This document shows positions 1 to 6,843 of a stretch of 12,864 nt of DNA, in pieces. Origin of the DNA: an uncultured Verrucomicrobiota bacterium (lineage in GTDB: Bacteria > Verrucomicrobiota > Kiritimatiellia > RFP12 > UBA1067); NCBI GenBank assembly GCA_946628745.1, contig CAMOXA010000029.1, positions 1 to 12,864 on the forward strand, given 5' to 3'. Position 1 is the first letter of the stretch. Every line of letters starts with the position of its first letter. The position numbers were made by a program, and so were the translations under genes. The notes beneath the pieces were generated by a model. The model did no database searches, was not told the DNA's origin, and worked only from the letters and a program-made list of their open reading frames with translations.

Positions 1-2
1 AG

Positions 3-1574
3 TACGACCCTCGAAAGCCGGGATCCGAAACAGCCGCGGCGCGCGTGCATTTTCTCATCCACCTCTACCACCTCGGCGAGAACATAAGGCCAATCGGTTC
101 GTATGCCGCGCTTGTGCGCGACGTGCTCTTCACGCGAAAGTTCAACGAATACCGAAAGGCGCTGCTGCGGCGCAAGCCTTGGCGAAGCTCGCTGGCCGGA
201 GGGTTCGGCCCCGACAAGACGCGCGGTTTCGTCGAAGCCAAGTACCGCGAAAAGGCGATGGCCGATGTGGCCGAAAAAGCAGCCCGCATAAACAGTGTGC
301 CCGGCATAGACGCGACTTCGCGATACTTCGACGTGCTCGCCGAAGAGGTCGCCGCCGTCCGCGCGGCGGGCGCCGTGCCGGTTCTGACCACCATGCCGCT
401 GTCGCGTCCGCTGCGCCAAGCGGTCGAACCGGGGCGGCTGGCGGCTTTCAGCAAGGCTGCAGCGCGCGTCGCCGCGCTTCTTGGCGTGGAGTATCTCGAC
501 TATCTCATGTACGATCTGCCCGACGAGTGCTGGCATGACGCGAACCATCTGAACCGGGATGGCGCGCGCGCGTTCACGCCGGTTTTCGAACGCGATTTCG
601 CCGCGCTCGCGGCACGGCCCGGCGCGCCGGCGCCTGAAGCCGGCGAAGACGCCGGAGCAAACGCTGCCGCCGGACGCCGGCTCGTCAAAGCCGGTGAGAT
701 CGTCCGCCGCGACATGCCGGCCGATATGAGCGGACTTACGGGCGATGGCGAGGGGATATATTGGGCCGTGTGCGACTCGCGCGGCGACATCTGCCGGTTC
801 AAAGTCGATGTGGACGTCTCGTCCGGAGCAATCAACGGCTGCTCGCTTGTCGCCGTGCGCAAGGTGCCGGGTGGTGATGACATGGAAGGCCTCGCGAGAG
901 ATCCGCTGTGCGGTTCGTTCTGGATAAGCGACGAAAACGGGCCGAGGGTTTTCGAGTATCTGCCGGGCGAGAACCGCGTCGGCCGCGAGCTTCGCGTCCC
1001 GCCGCAGCTTATGGCCGTCGCCGAAAACCGGGCTTTCGAGGCTGTTGAAATATCGCCCGACGGGCTGTCTCTTTGGCTTTGCAGCGAGAATGAGCTGCCG
1101 GCCGATGCGACGCTATCTCCGGGCGAGAGCGAGCTTCTGCGGCTGACGCGGTTCGCTCGCGACGGCGCGGACGGCGACTGGCGCATGTCCGGACAGTGGC
1201 TGTACCGGCCCGAGCAGGCGAGTCGCTTCGACACCGGCGAGCTGGTCCGCAACGGAGTAGCGGGAATCTGTGCAATGCCTGACGGGTCGCTCTTCGTGCT
1301 GGAGCGCGAAAAGGACGAGAGGGACGGGCTTCGTTTCAGGGCGCGAATATTCGAGGTCGGCTTCGAGGGGGCGACCGACATGTTCAGCGGCGACGGCGCC
1401 GGTGTGACCGTGCCGCTCGCCAAGCGTCCCGTCTTCGACTGCGACACCGGTAAATCCATGTACGAGGGCATTGCGCTCGGTCCGGCTCTTGCCGACGGAT
1501 CGCAGTGCATAGTCCTGGTCTCTGACGGCGACGGCAAGGCGGCCGAAACTGTCATGACCTTGGTCCTGCGCTGA
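3..1574 (+). CDS. SGNH-hydrolase-like / phytase-esterase-like beta-propeller fusion protein, 5'-truncated by window edge
   Basis: The reading frame is open from base 3, so the true start is probably upstream; the GTG at 45 is only the first possible start inside the window. The N-terminal part (to about base 610) resembles the C-terminal half of an SGNH/GDSL hydrolase: a beta-strand AVPVLTTMPLS near 369-401, then HDANHLNRDGARAF at 534-575, whose D..H (537-548) fits the family's catalytic block V. The Gly-Asp-Ser block must lie before the window. An Ala/Pro/Gly-rich linker (about 600-680) leads to a second domain resembling the 'esterase-like activity of phytase' propeller family, with blades carrying DMEGLARDP (about 882), WISDENGPRVFEY, FEAVEISPDGLSLWLCSE (about 1035-1090) and a closing MYEGIALGP. 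SGNH proteins of this kind often modify surface glycans, which suits the FkbH/glycosyltransferase genes downstream, but substrates are unknown. Domain calls are by eye; the second is firmer than the first. Confidence 0.72.
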   Translation, partial: YDPRKPGSETAAARVHFLIHLYHLGENIRPIGSYAALVRDVLFTRKFNEYRKALLRRKPWRSSLAGGFGPDKTRGFVEAKYREKAMADVAEKAARINSVPGIDATSRYFDVLAEEVAAVRAAGAVPVLTTMPLSRPLRQAVEPGRLAAFSKAAARVAALLGVEYLDYLMYDLPDECWHDANHLNRDGARAFTPVFERDFAALAARPGAPAPEAGEDAGANAAAGRRLVKAGEIVRRDMPADMSGLTGDGEGIYWAVCDSRGDICRFKVDVDVSSGAINGCSLVAVRKVPGGDDMEGLARDPLCGSFWISDENGPRVFEYLPGENRVGRELRVPPQLMAVAENRAFEAVEISPDGLSLWLCSENELPADATLSPGESELLRLTRFARDGADGDWRMSGQWLYRPEQASRFDTGELVRNGVAGICAMPDGSLFVLEREKDERDGLRFRARIFEVGFEGATDMFSGDGAGVTVPLAKRPVFDCDTGKSMYEGIALGPALADGSQCIVLVSDGDGKAAETVMTLVLR

Positions 1575-1631
1575 ACCGCGCGATTTCACGCGCCGGATTC
1601 GCCTGCCGTCAAATCCCAGTTTGCGCCTGTC

Positions 1632-1660
1632 TTGAACGCGCGGGGCCAATTTGATATAAT
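1632..1660 (+). promoter_or_regulatory. Strong sigma70-type promoter of icd, extended -10, leaderless geometry
   Basis: TTGAAC at 1632-1637 and a perfect TATAAT at 1655-1660 are separated by 17 bases, with an extended -10 TG at 1652-1653. Only seven bases lie between the -10 and the ATG at 1668, so the predicted transcription start falls at or one base before the start codon. No Shine-Dalgarno sequence lies upstream, which agrees with a leaderless mRNA. The start site is inferred from spacing. Confidence 0.78.
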
Positions 1661-1667
1661 ATCGGCC

Positions 1668-2891
1668 ATGAGCGAAAAAATCACCATGGAAGGCGGGAAG
1701 TTGAACGTTCCCGAAAATCCGGAAATTCCATATATAGAGGGCGATGGAACCGGCCCGGACATAACGCGCGCGGCTATGGTGGTCTGGAACGCCGCCGTAG
1801 AAAAGGCTTACGGCGGAGCGCGCCGCATAGAATGGCGCGAGGTGCTGGCCGGCGAGAAGGCTTTCAAGGCGACAGGCGAGTGGTTGCCCCGGGCGACGCT
1901 CGATGCGTGCCGCGAGAATCTTGTCAGCATCAAGGGTCCGCTCACGACACCGGTCGGCGGCGGCATACGTTCCATCAACGTCGCCATGCGGCAGGAACTG
2001 GATCTCTATGTGTGCCTGAGGCCCGTAAGATGGTTCAAGGGCGTGCCAAGCCCGGTGAAGCGTCCGGATCTCACGGACATGGTGATCTTTCGCGAAAACA
2101 CAGAGGACATCTACGCAGGCATTGAATGGATGGACGGCACGCCGGAGGTCGAGAAGGTGAAACGCTTTCTGCTCGACGAGATGGGCGTGAAGAAGATACG
2201 CTTTCCCGAAACGGCTTCGATCGGCATAAAGCCCGTTTCGAGGGAGGGGACGGAGCGGCTCGTCAGGGCGGCGCTCGACTACGCCGTCGCGAACGACCGC
2301 AAGTCCGTCACGCTCGTCCACAAGGGCAACATCCAGAAGTTCACCGAAGGCGCTTTCCGCGACTGGGGCTACAGCCTCGCCCGCCGCGAATACGGCGCGA
2401 CGCTGATCGACAAAGGCCCGTGGTGCGAGTTCAAGAATCCGAAGACCGGCCGCATGATCGTGGTGAAAGATTGCATATGCGACGCGTTTTTGCAGCAGAT
2501 ACTGACGCGCCCGGCGGAATACGATGTGATAGCGACACTCAATCTGAACGGCGACTATGTCTCGGACGCGCTGGCGGCGACCGTCGGCGGCATCGGCATC
2601 GCGCCCGGCGCGAACATCAACTACCAGACCGGCGTCGCCGTTTTCGAAGCAACCCACGGCACTGCGCCGAAGTACGCCGGGCTGGACAAGGTCAATCCGG
2701 GCTCGCTGATACTTTCCGGCGAAATGATGCTCAGATACATGGGCTGGACCGAGGCCGCCGACAGGATAATCGCGGCGATGGATCGCGTGATCGCGGCCAA
2801 GACCGTCACGTACGACTTTGCGCGCCAGATGGACGGCGCGACTGAAGTGAAATGTTCCGAATTCGGCCGCGCCCTCGCCGACGCGATGTGA
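1668..2891 (+). CDS. icd: NADP-dependent isocitrate dehydrogenase
   Basis: Oxidatively decarboxylates isocitrate to 2-oxoglutarate with NADP+ in the TCA cycle (cytoplasm, homodimer). The 407-aa product closely follows the Escherichia coli type along its length: YIEGDGTGPD (22-31), KGPLTTPVGGGIRS (89-102), DMVIFRENTEDIYAGIEW, LNLNGDYVSDALA and HGTAPKYAGLDKVNPG. Substrate residues are in place: S102 (the E. coli Ser113 kinase site), R108, R118, R142, Y149, K219, and metal-ligand aspartates near D272 and D296/D300. K335, Y336, V342, Y382 and R386 match the residues that select NADP over NAD. An in-frame TTG at 1632 would add 12 residues, but it is the first base of the -35 box, so ATG 1668 is chosen. 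No aceK or other TCA gene is visible nearby; the gene sits alone behind its own promoter, 66 bases before the porin gene. Confidence 0.97.
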   Translation: MSEKITMEGGKLNVPENPEIPYIEGDGTGPDITRAAMVVWNAAVEKAYGGARRIEWREVLAGEKAFKATGEWLPRATLDACRENLVSIKGPLTTPVGGGIRSINVAMRQELDLYVCLRPVRWFKGVPSPVKRPDLTDMVIFRENTEDIYAGIEWMDGTPEVEKVKRFLLDEMGVKKIRFPETASIGIKPVSREGTERLVRAALDYAVANDRKSVTLVHKGNIQKFTEGAFRDWGYSLARREYGATLIDKGPWCEFKNPKTGRMIVVKDCICDAFLQQILTRPAEYDVIATLNLNGDYVSDALAATVGGIGIAPGANINYQTGVAVFEATHGTAPKYAGLDKVNPGSLILSGEMMLRYMGWTEAADRIIAAMDRVIAAKTVTYDFARQMDGATEVKCSEFGRALADAM

Positions 2892-2957
2892 CGCGCCCGG
2901 TCCGGATGATACTTGGCAAAGCAAACCAAAAACCCGCAAACAAAGGAACCATACGGA

Positions 2958-4268
2958 ATGAAGACGGCAAAACTGGCGGTGGCCGCCGCCGCGGCCCTGG
3001 CGACGGCCGGCGCGTCCGGCGCAGGCTTCGGTCTGTACGAGATGGATGCTGAATCAACTGCACTCGGCGGCCACGTCTTCGGACGTCCGGTCAACGCGTC
3101 CGCCGTGTACTACAACCCCGGCGCCATGAACTCGCTGACCGGTACGGTTTTCACGGTGGGCTTTACGATGATCAATCCGCGAGCCGACGCTCGCGTGAAC
3201 AAGGCGCACGATACCCGCATGAACGCGGGATGGCTCGGCTTCCCGACATTCTTCGTCACCCAGCAGCTGCCGTGGGGCTTCCATTTCGGCTTCGGCGGCT
3301 TCGCCGATTTCGGCATAGCATCGGCGTACAACAACCACTGGGAACTCAAGCACGATTCGACCGAGACGCTGTTCGAGGGCTACACCCTGCAGCCTGTCGT
3401 CTCATACGACATAACCGACGACTGGTCGTTCGGCATAGGCCCGCGTTTCACCTTCACCAGTTTCGAGACGCGCATGATGCGCGACTTCGGCTATGTCGAG
3501 GACATGTATCTCGTCAGGTCCCACGGCTACATGCACGCGCCGGTCAAGTTCCGCAACCGCCTCAAGATCAAAGCCGACAACAAGGACGATATCGGCATCG
3601 GTCTTGCCGCAGGCACCAGCTACCGCGTCACCGACACGTTCTCGGTCGGCGCGATGTACCGTTCGCGCGTCAAGACGCGTCTGAAGGGCGACGCCACCTG
3701 GAAAGGCCGCGACATATCCTACCACCGCAACGACGTGCGCGAAACGATACAGCTGCCGGCGCAAGTGTCTGTCGGCTTCAACTGGGACGAGGCCTTGTGG
3801 CTGAAGGATCTGCACCTGGGCGCTTCGGTGAGCTGGATCGAATGGTCCAAGATGAGCGAGCTGCGGTTCGACGTGTGGAATCCCGTTTCCGGCGCGGTCG
3901 AGCGCAACGTGCGCAAGCTCGACTGGCGAAACACGTATCGCGCCGGCTTCGGACTCGGCTACGACGTGACCGGCAACTGGGCGGCGATGGCCGGCTACAC
4001 GTACGACTGGGACCCGTGCCGCAACAAGCTCGGCTACGCGCACACGATGCTGCCTGTAGGCGACCGCCACATCATAGGCACCGGCGTGGCGTGGACGAGC
4101 GACGACGGCGTCTGGGAGGTTGCCTTGACATATTCGCTCATCATCATGGAGTCCAAGTCCATGCGCGTCAAGGACGAATACTACGACAACAACAAACGCG
4201 TCCACAAGATGCATACCCACAACGCCTATTCGCATCTTGTCTCGCTCGGCCTGACGTACCGTTTCTAG
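2958..4268 (+). CDS. FadL/OmpP1/TodX-family outer-membrane transporter
   Basis: A 436-aa outer-membrane beta-barrel for passive uptake of long-chain fatty acids or other hydrophobic compounds. Residues 1-22 form a Sec signal peptide (Lys near the start, an Ala-rich core, cleavage probably after the AGASGA stretch). The mature start GFGLYEMDAESTALGG and YYNPGAMNSLTG (51-62) match the family's N-terminal hatch and its NPA-G motif, here NPG. The remainder alternates aromatic-rich strands such as AMAGYTYDWDP and ends LGLTYRF with a terminal Phe, the usual barrel-assembly signal; E. coli FadL is of similar length. ATG 2958 is preferred because AAAGGA at 2942-2947 is a plausible ribosome site and the signal peptide follows; the in-frame TTG at 2913 would disrupt it. 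It is followed after 3 nt by the FkbH-like gene. The ligand is unknown and no fatty-acid degradation genes are in view. Confidence 0.92.
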   Translation: MKTAKLAVAAAAALATAGASGAGFGLYEMDAESTALGGHVFGRPVNASAVYYNPGAMNSLTGTVFTVGFTMINPRADARVNKAHDTRMNAGWLGFPTFFVTQQLPWGFHFGFGGFADFGIASAYNNHWELKHDSTETLFEGYTLQPVVSYDITDDWSFGIGPRFTFTSFETRMMRDFGYVEDMYLVRSHGYMHAPVKFRNRLKIKADNKDDIGIGLAAGTSYRVTDTFSVGAMYRSRVKTRLKGDATWKGRDISYHRNDVRETIQLPAQVSVGFNWDEALWLKDLHLGASVSWIEWSKMSELRFDVWNPVSGAVERNVRKLDWRNTYRAGFGLGYDVTGNWAAMAGYTYDWDPCRNKLGYAHTMLPVGDRHIIGTGVAWTSDDGVWEVALTYSLIIMESKSMRVKDEYYDNNKRVHKMHTHNAYSHLVSLGLTYRF

Positions 4269-4271
4269 GCC

Positions 4272-5567
4272 ATGCGGATTGCGCTTGCTGGCGACGTCGC
4301 CCTCGATCTTGTCGCGCCGGTCTTTCGCGAGGCGGGCCACGAGGTGTACGTTCCGGCCGGCTTCGGCGCCTGGCGGCAGGAGGTGCTCGACGGCGACTCG
4401 CCGCTCAACCGCTTCAAACCTGATTTGGTGTTCGACGTCACCGCCCACGACAAACCGCTCGCCGCTGAAGTCCCGGGCTTCTTCGACGAGCGCATGCGCG
4501 CCCTCGCTTCCATGCCATATTCGCTCGCGGGAATCCGCGCGCTTGTCGCCGAAGCGGAATTCGCCGCGCTCGCGTCTCCGAGAAAAGTCCTCGCGCTCGA
4601 CGCGGACAACACTCTCTGGCGCGGCATTCTGAGCGAGGACGGCCGGGACGCGCTCGCGCCGTGCGTCGAGTTCCAGAAAGGCGTCCTCCGCCTGAGGGAT
4701 GAAGGCGTCGCGCTTGTTCTGTTGACTAAGAACGACGCGCCGCGGCCGCAGGGTGCCGCGTTCATGCGTCCGGACATGCCTCTCAAAGACGCCGATTTCG
4801 CGGCGCTTCGCATAAACTGGGCGCCCAAGGCCGGCAACCTCGTCGAGGCCTGCCGCGAACTGAATGTGGGCGTCGAGTCGGTCGTGTTCGTGGACGACAA
4901 CCCGCACGAGCGCGCGCAGATGGCGGCGCATCTGCCTGATGTCGCCGTCGCGCCTTGGAACGGATGGAGCGGCGACGTCTCCCGTGAGCCAGCGCAGGCC
5001 GCCCAGCTCTTGCGCCGTCTTCGCCAGTACTTTTTCGCCGGCATGGGCACAACCGCGGAGGACCGTTTGCGCGCGGCCGATTATGCCTCGCCCGCCCGCC
5101 GGCTTGCCGCCAGATACAAGGACGCCGGCGAATATCTGGCGAGTCTCGGGCTGTGGGCCGAACCGGCCGCGGCGACCGCGGCCGACATACCGCGTCTCGC
5201 GCAGATGGCCGGCAAGACAAACCAGTTCAACGCGACGACGCTGAGACGCACTGCGGACGATTTTGCCGGGCTTCTCGACGACCCTTCGAAACGGGTGTTC
5301 GTCTTTCGCGCCGGCGACAGGTTCGGCGAACAGGGCATCGTATGCTACATCGTCGCCGATCTCGCCGCCGGGCGTCTGACCGATTTCGTGATGAGCTGCA
5401 GGGCGATGGGCCGCACATTGGAGCATTTCGCTTTCGCCCATGTCGTTTCGGCGCTGGGCTATAGCCCGAAGGTCGACTATTCGCCGTCGGCGAAAAACGC
5501 GCCGTTCAAGTCTTTCCTGGATTCCGGCATGTCCGGCAAAACATACTATCGGACGGGCCGGCCGTGA
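4272..5567 (+). CDS. FkbH-like HAD-fold protein (HAD domain plus GNAT-like C-terminal domain)
   Basis: A 431-aa protein of the FkbH group, HAD-superfamily proteins known from polyketide loading (moving a glyceryl unit from bisphosphoglycerate to an acyl carrier protein) and common in surface-polysaccharide clusters. HAD motif I is LALDADNTLWRGIL (107-120; D110 and D112), where most relatives have a second Gly in place of R117. Motif II is LTKND (151-155), with Thr where the family usually has Ser; motif III lies at K186 in WAPKAGNL; motif IV is VFVDDNPHER (205-214). The C-terminal half has the FkbH acyltransferase-like signature: GKTNQFNATT (314-323), GEQGIV and VMSCRAMGR (373-381) with C376. 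No clear ribosome site precedes ATG 4272, and it begins 3 nt after the porin stop, so coupled translation is likely. No acyl carrier protein or polyketide gene is in the window; with the glycosyltransferase next door, sugar or glycan modification is the likelier role. Confidence 0.88.
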   Translation: MRIALAGDVALDLVAPVFREAGHEVYVPAGFGAWRQEVLDGDSPLNRFKPDLVFDVTAHDKPLAAEVPGFFDERMRALASMPYSLAGIRALVAEAEFAALASPRKVLALDADNTLWRGILSEDGRDALAPCVEFQKGVLRLRDEGVALVLLTKNDAPRPQGAAFMRPDMPLKDADFAALRINWAPKAGNLVEACRELNVGVESVVFVDDNPHERAQMAAHLPDVAVAPWNGWSGDVSREPAQAAQLLRRLRQYFFAGMGTTAEDRLRAADYASPARRLAARYKDAGEYLASLGLWAEPAAATAADIPRLAQMAGKTNQFNATTLRRTADDFAGLLDDPSKRVFVFRAGDRFGEQGIVCYIVADLAAGRLTDFVMSCRAMGRTLEHFAFAHVVSALGYSPKVDYSPSAKNAPFKSFLDSGMSGKTYYRTGRP

Positions 5568-6769
5568 TTGTCTGGATTGTAAACCCTTTCGACGCGCTCC
5601 CGGCCGAGGGGCACCGTCCGCTCAGATTCTGGCTTATGGCCGAGGCGTTCGCGCGAGCGGGCCACGATGTTGTGTACTGGACGGCAGATTTCAACCACAT
5701 CGCCAAGCGGCGGCGCACGCCTGACGCGGACGCGCTCGCGCGAAGCGCTGCGCAAGGCATCCGCGTGGAATTCGTCCACGAGCCGCCGTATTCGCGCAAC
5801 ATCGGGTTGAAGCGGCTGTGGGCCCACTGGCGCTGGGCGGACAATTGGGCGAAAGCCGCCGCGAAGAGCGCTCCGCCGGGACTGATTGTCGCGAGCTCGC
5901 CGCCGCTTTCCGCCGCAGCGAAAGTGTTGCGGTTTGCGCGTGGCGTAGGCGCGAAGGTCGTTGTGGACGTCATGGACGCATGGCCCGAGACATTTGAACG
6001 AATCGCGCCGCGATGGATGCTTTGGCCGCTTCGCCGCATCGCCCGCGCGAACTATCTCGGCGCGGACGCGGTGACGACCGTCGCCGACAATTATGCCGCG
6101 CTTGTCGCCGGGTACGGACGCCGCCGGCCGGCGCGCAGGTTTTACCACGGAATCGACATGTCGGGGCCGCCCCCAGACTTGGAGCGGCGAACCGGCGACC
6201 GCATGAAAATCGCCTATGCCGGCAATCTGGGGAGCACGTACGATCTGGCGACTGCGATCGAGGCCGTGGGGCTGATGGATGGCGCGACGCTGGCTGTCGC
6301 CGGCAAGGGCGCGCAGGAATCCATGCTGGCCGACGCCGCGCGCCGGTTCGCCGGCAAGGTGTCGTTCGCGGGATACCTGGACGAAGAGGGGCTGCGCCGC
6401 TTTCTCGCGTCGGCCGACGTCGGGCTGGTGCCGATGTCGCCCGAAAGCTGCGTAGGCGTACCCTACAAGTTCGCGGACTATTCGCGCGCCGGGCTCGCGA
6501 TTGTCAGCTCGCTCGGCGGCGAAAGCGACATGCTGCTCGCGAAATATGGTGCCGGTGCGTCCTACCGCGCCCATGACGCGCGAAGTCTCGCCGCCGCGCT
6601 GCGAAGCCTTTCGCCGCGGCTGGCCGAAGCGAAAGCCGCTTCCAGACGCATGGCCGAGGCGGAGTTCGACGCAACGGCCATATACGATGAATATGTCGGC
6701 TTCGTCATGGCGGAAAGGAGCTACGCTTTTTCCTCTCCCAAAACGCGCAAGCCGACCCGCCTTGAATAG
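5564..6769 (+). CDS. GT4-family glycosyltransferase (WbuB-like)
   Basis: A 401-aa GT-B-fold transferase, probably using a nucleotide sugar to extend a surface glycan at the cytoplasmic face of the membrane. The N-terminal domain opens with VIWNPF-like VWIVNPFDALPAEGHRPLRF (3-22) and ...HDVVYWTADFNH, typical of WbuB-like enzymes; DVMDAWPETF (135-144) closes the acceptor side. The donor domain begins KIAYAGNLGSTYDL (215-228), then LAVAGKG, a VSFAGYLDEEGL segment, and the phosphate/sugar-binding segment VPYKFADYSRAGLAIVS (299-315) with GGE at 318-320. The start is GTG overlapping the FkbH stop in GTGA, so the two are translationally coupled. The Arg/Lys-rich C-terminus (after about 384) may contact the membrane. 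The sugar and acceptor cannot be told from sequence. Confidence 0.9.
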   Translation: MIVWIVNPFDALPAEGHRPLRFWLMAEAFARAGHDVVYWTADFNHIAKRRRTPDADALARSAAQGIRVEFVHEPPYSRNIGLKRLWAHWRWADNWAKAAAKSAPPGLIVASSPPLSAAAKVLRFARGVGAKVVVDVMDAWPETFERIAPRWMLWPLRRIARANYLGADAVTTVADNYAALVAGYGRRRPARRFYHGIDMSGPPPDLERRTGDRMKIAYAGNLGSTYDLATAIEAVGLMDGATLAVAGKGAQESMLADAARRFAGKVSFAGYLDEEGLRRFLASADVGLVPMSPESCVGVPYKFADYSRAGLAIVSSLGGESDMLLAKYGAGASYRAHDARSLAAALRSLSPRLAEAKAASRRMAEAEFDATAIYDEYVGFVMAERSYAFSSPKTRKPTRLE

Positions 6770-6783
6770 ACGAATCAAAAAAT

Positions 6784-6807
6784 GGGTAAACGCCAGGGTA
6801 AACTCCA
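6784..6807 (+). repeat. 12-bp tandem direct repeat upstream of the nucleoside phosphorylase promoter
   Basis: Two adjacent 12-base units, GGGTAAACGCCA (6784-6795) and GGGTAAACTCCA (6796-6807), differ at one position. The second ends one base before the -35 box at 6809. Units about one helical turn apart just upstream of -35 are typical of an activator or repressor site, but no regulator is identified. Confidence 0.5.
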
Positions 6808-6808
6808 G

Positions 6809-6837
6809 TAGACCTGACGGCCGTCTTATGCTATACT
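6809..6837 (+). promoter_or_regulatory. Promoter of the nucleoside phosphorylase gene, extended -10, leaderless geometry
   Basis: TAGACC (6809-6814, 4 of 6 to TTGACA) and TATACT (6832-6837) are 17 bases apart, with an extended -10 TG at 6829-6830. The ATG at 6844 begins seven bases after the -10, so the predicted transcript starts at the start codon. No usable Shine-Dalgarno sequence precedes the ATG. Confidence 0.72.
6816..6825. promoter_or_regulatory. Perfect 10-bp palindrome inside the promoter spacer (possible operator)
   Basis: GACGGCCGTC is a perfect inverted repeat lying wholly between the -35 and -10 boxes of the phosphorylase promoter. A protein bound here would block RNA polymerase. 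In GC-rich DNA such a short palindrome can arise by chance, so this is only a candidate. Confidence 0.3.
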
Positions 6838-6843
6838 ACAGGC

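Noticed and set aside
1632..1667. TTG 1632 as the start of icd
   Set aside because: It lies in the -35 box and would add residues absent from the family; ATG 1668 fits both the protein family and the promoter.
2908..2913. GATACT as a -10 box for the fadL-like gene
   Set aside because: No acceptable -35 lies 16-18 bases upstream and the box is weak; readthrough from icd explains expression as well.
1113..2939. A 608-codon minus-strand frame over icd and the end of the SGNH/propeller gene
   Set aside because: It is fully antisense to icd, which is conserved residue by residue; no domain and no plausible promoter or ribosome site.
3402..5441. A 679-codon open frame on the minus strand across the porin and FkbH genes
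   Set aside because: It is antisense to two well-supported genes; its product is Arg/Val/His-rich with no recognisable domain. Long antisense frames are expected in GC-rich DNA with strong codon bias.
5546..6778. A 410-codon minus-strand frame mirroring the glycosyltransferase
   Set aside because: Shadow of a clear GT4 gene, with no family resemblance of its own.
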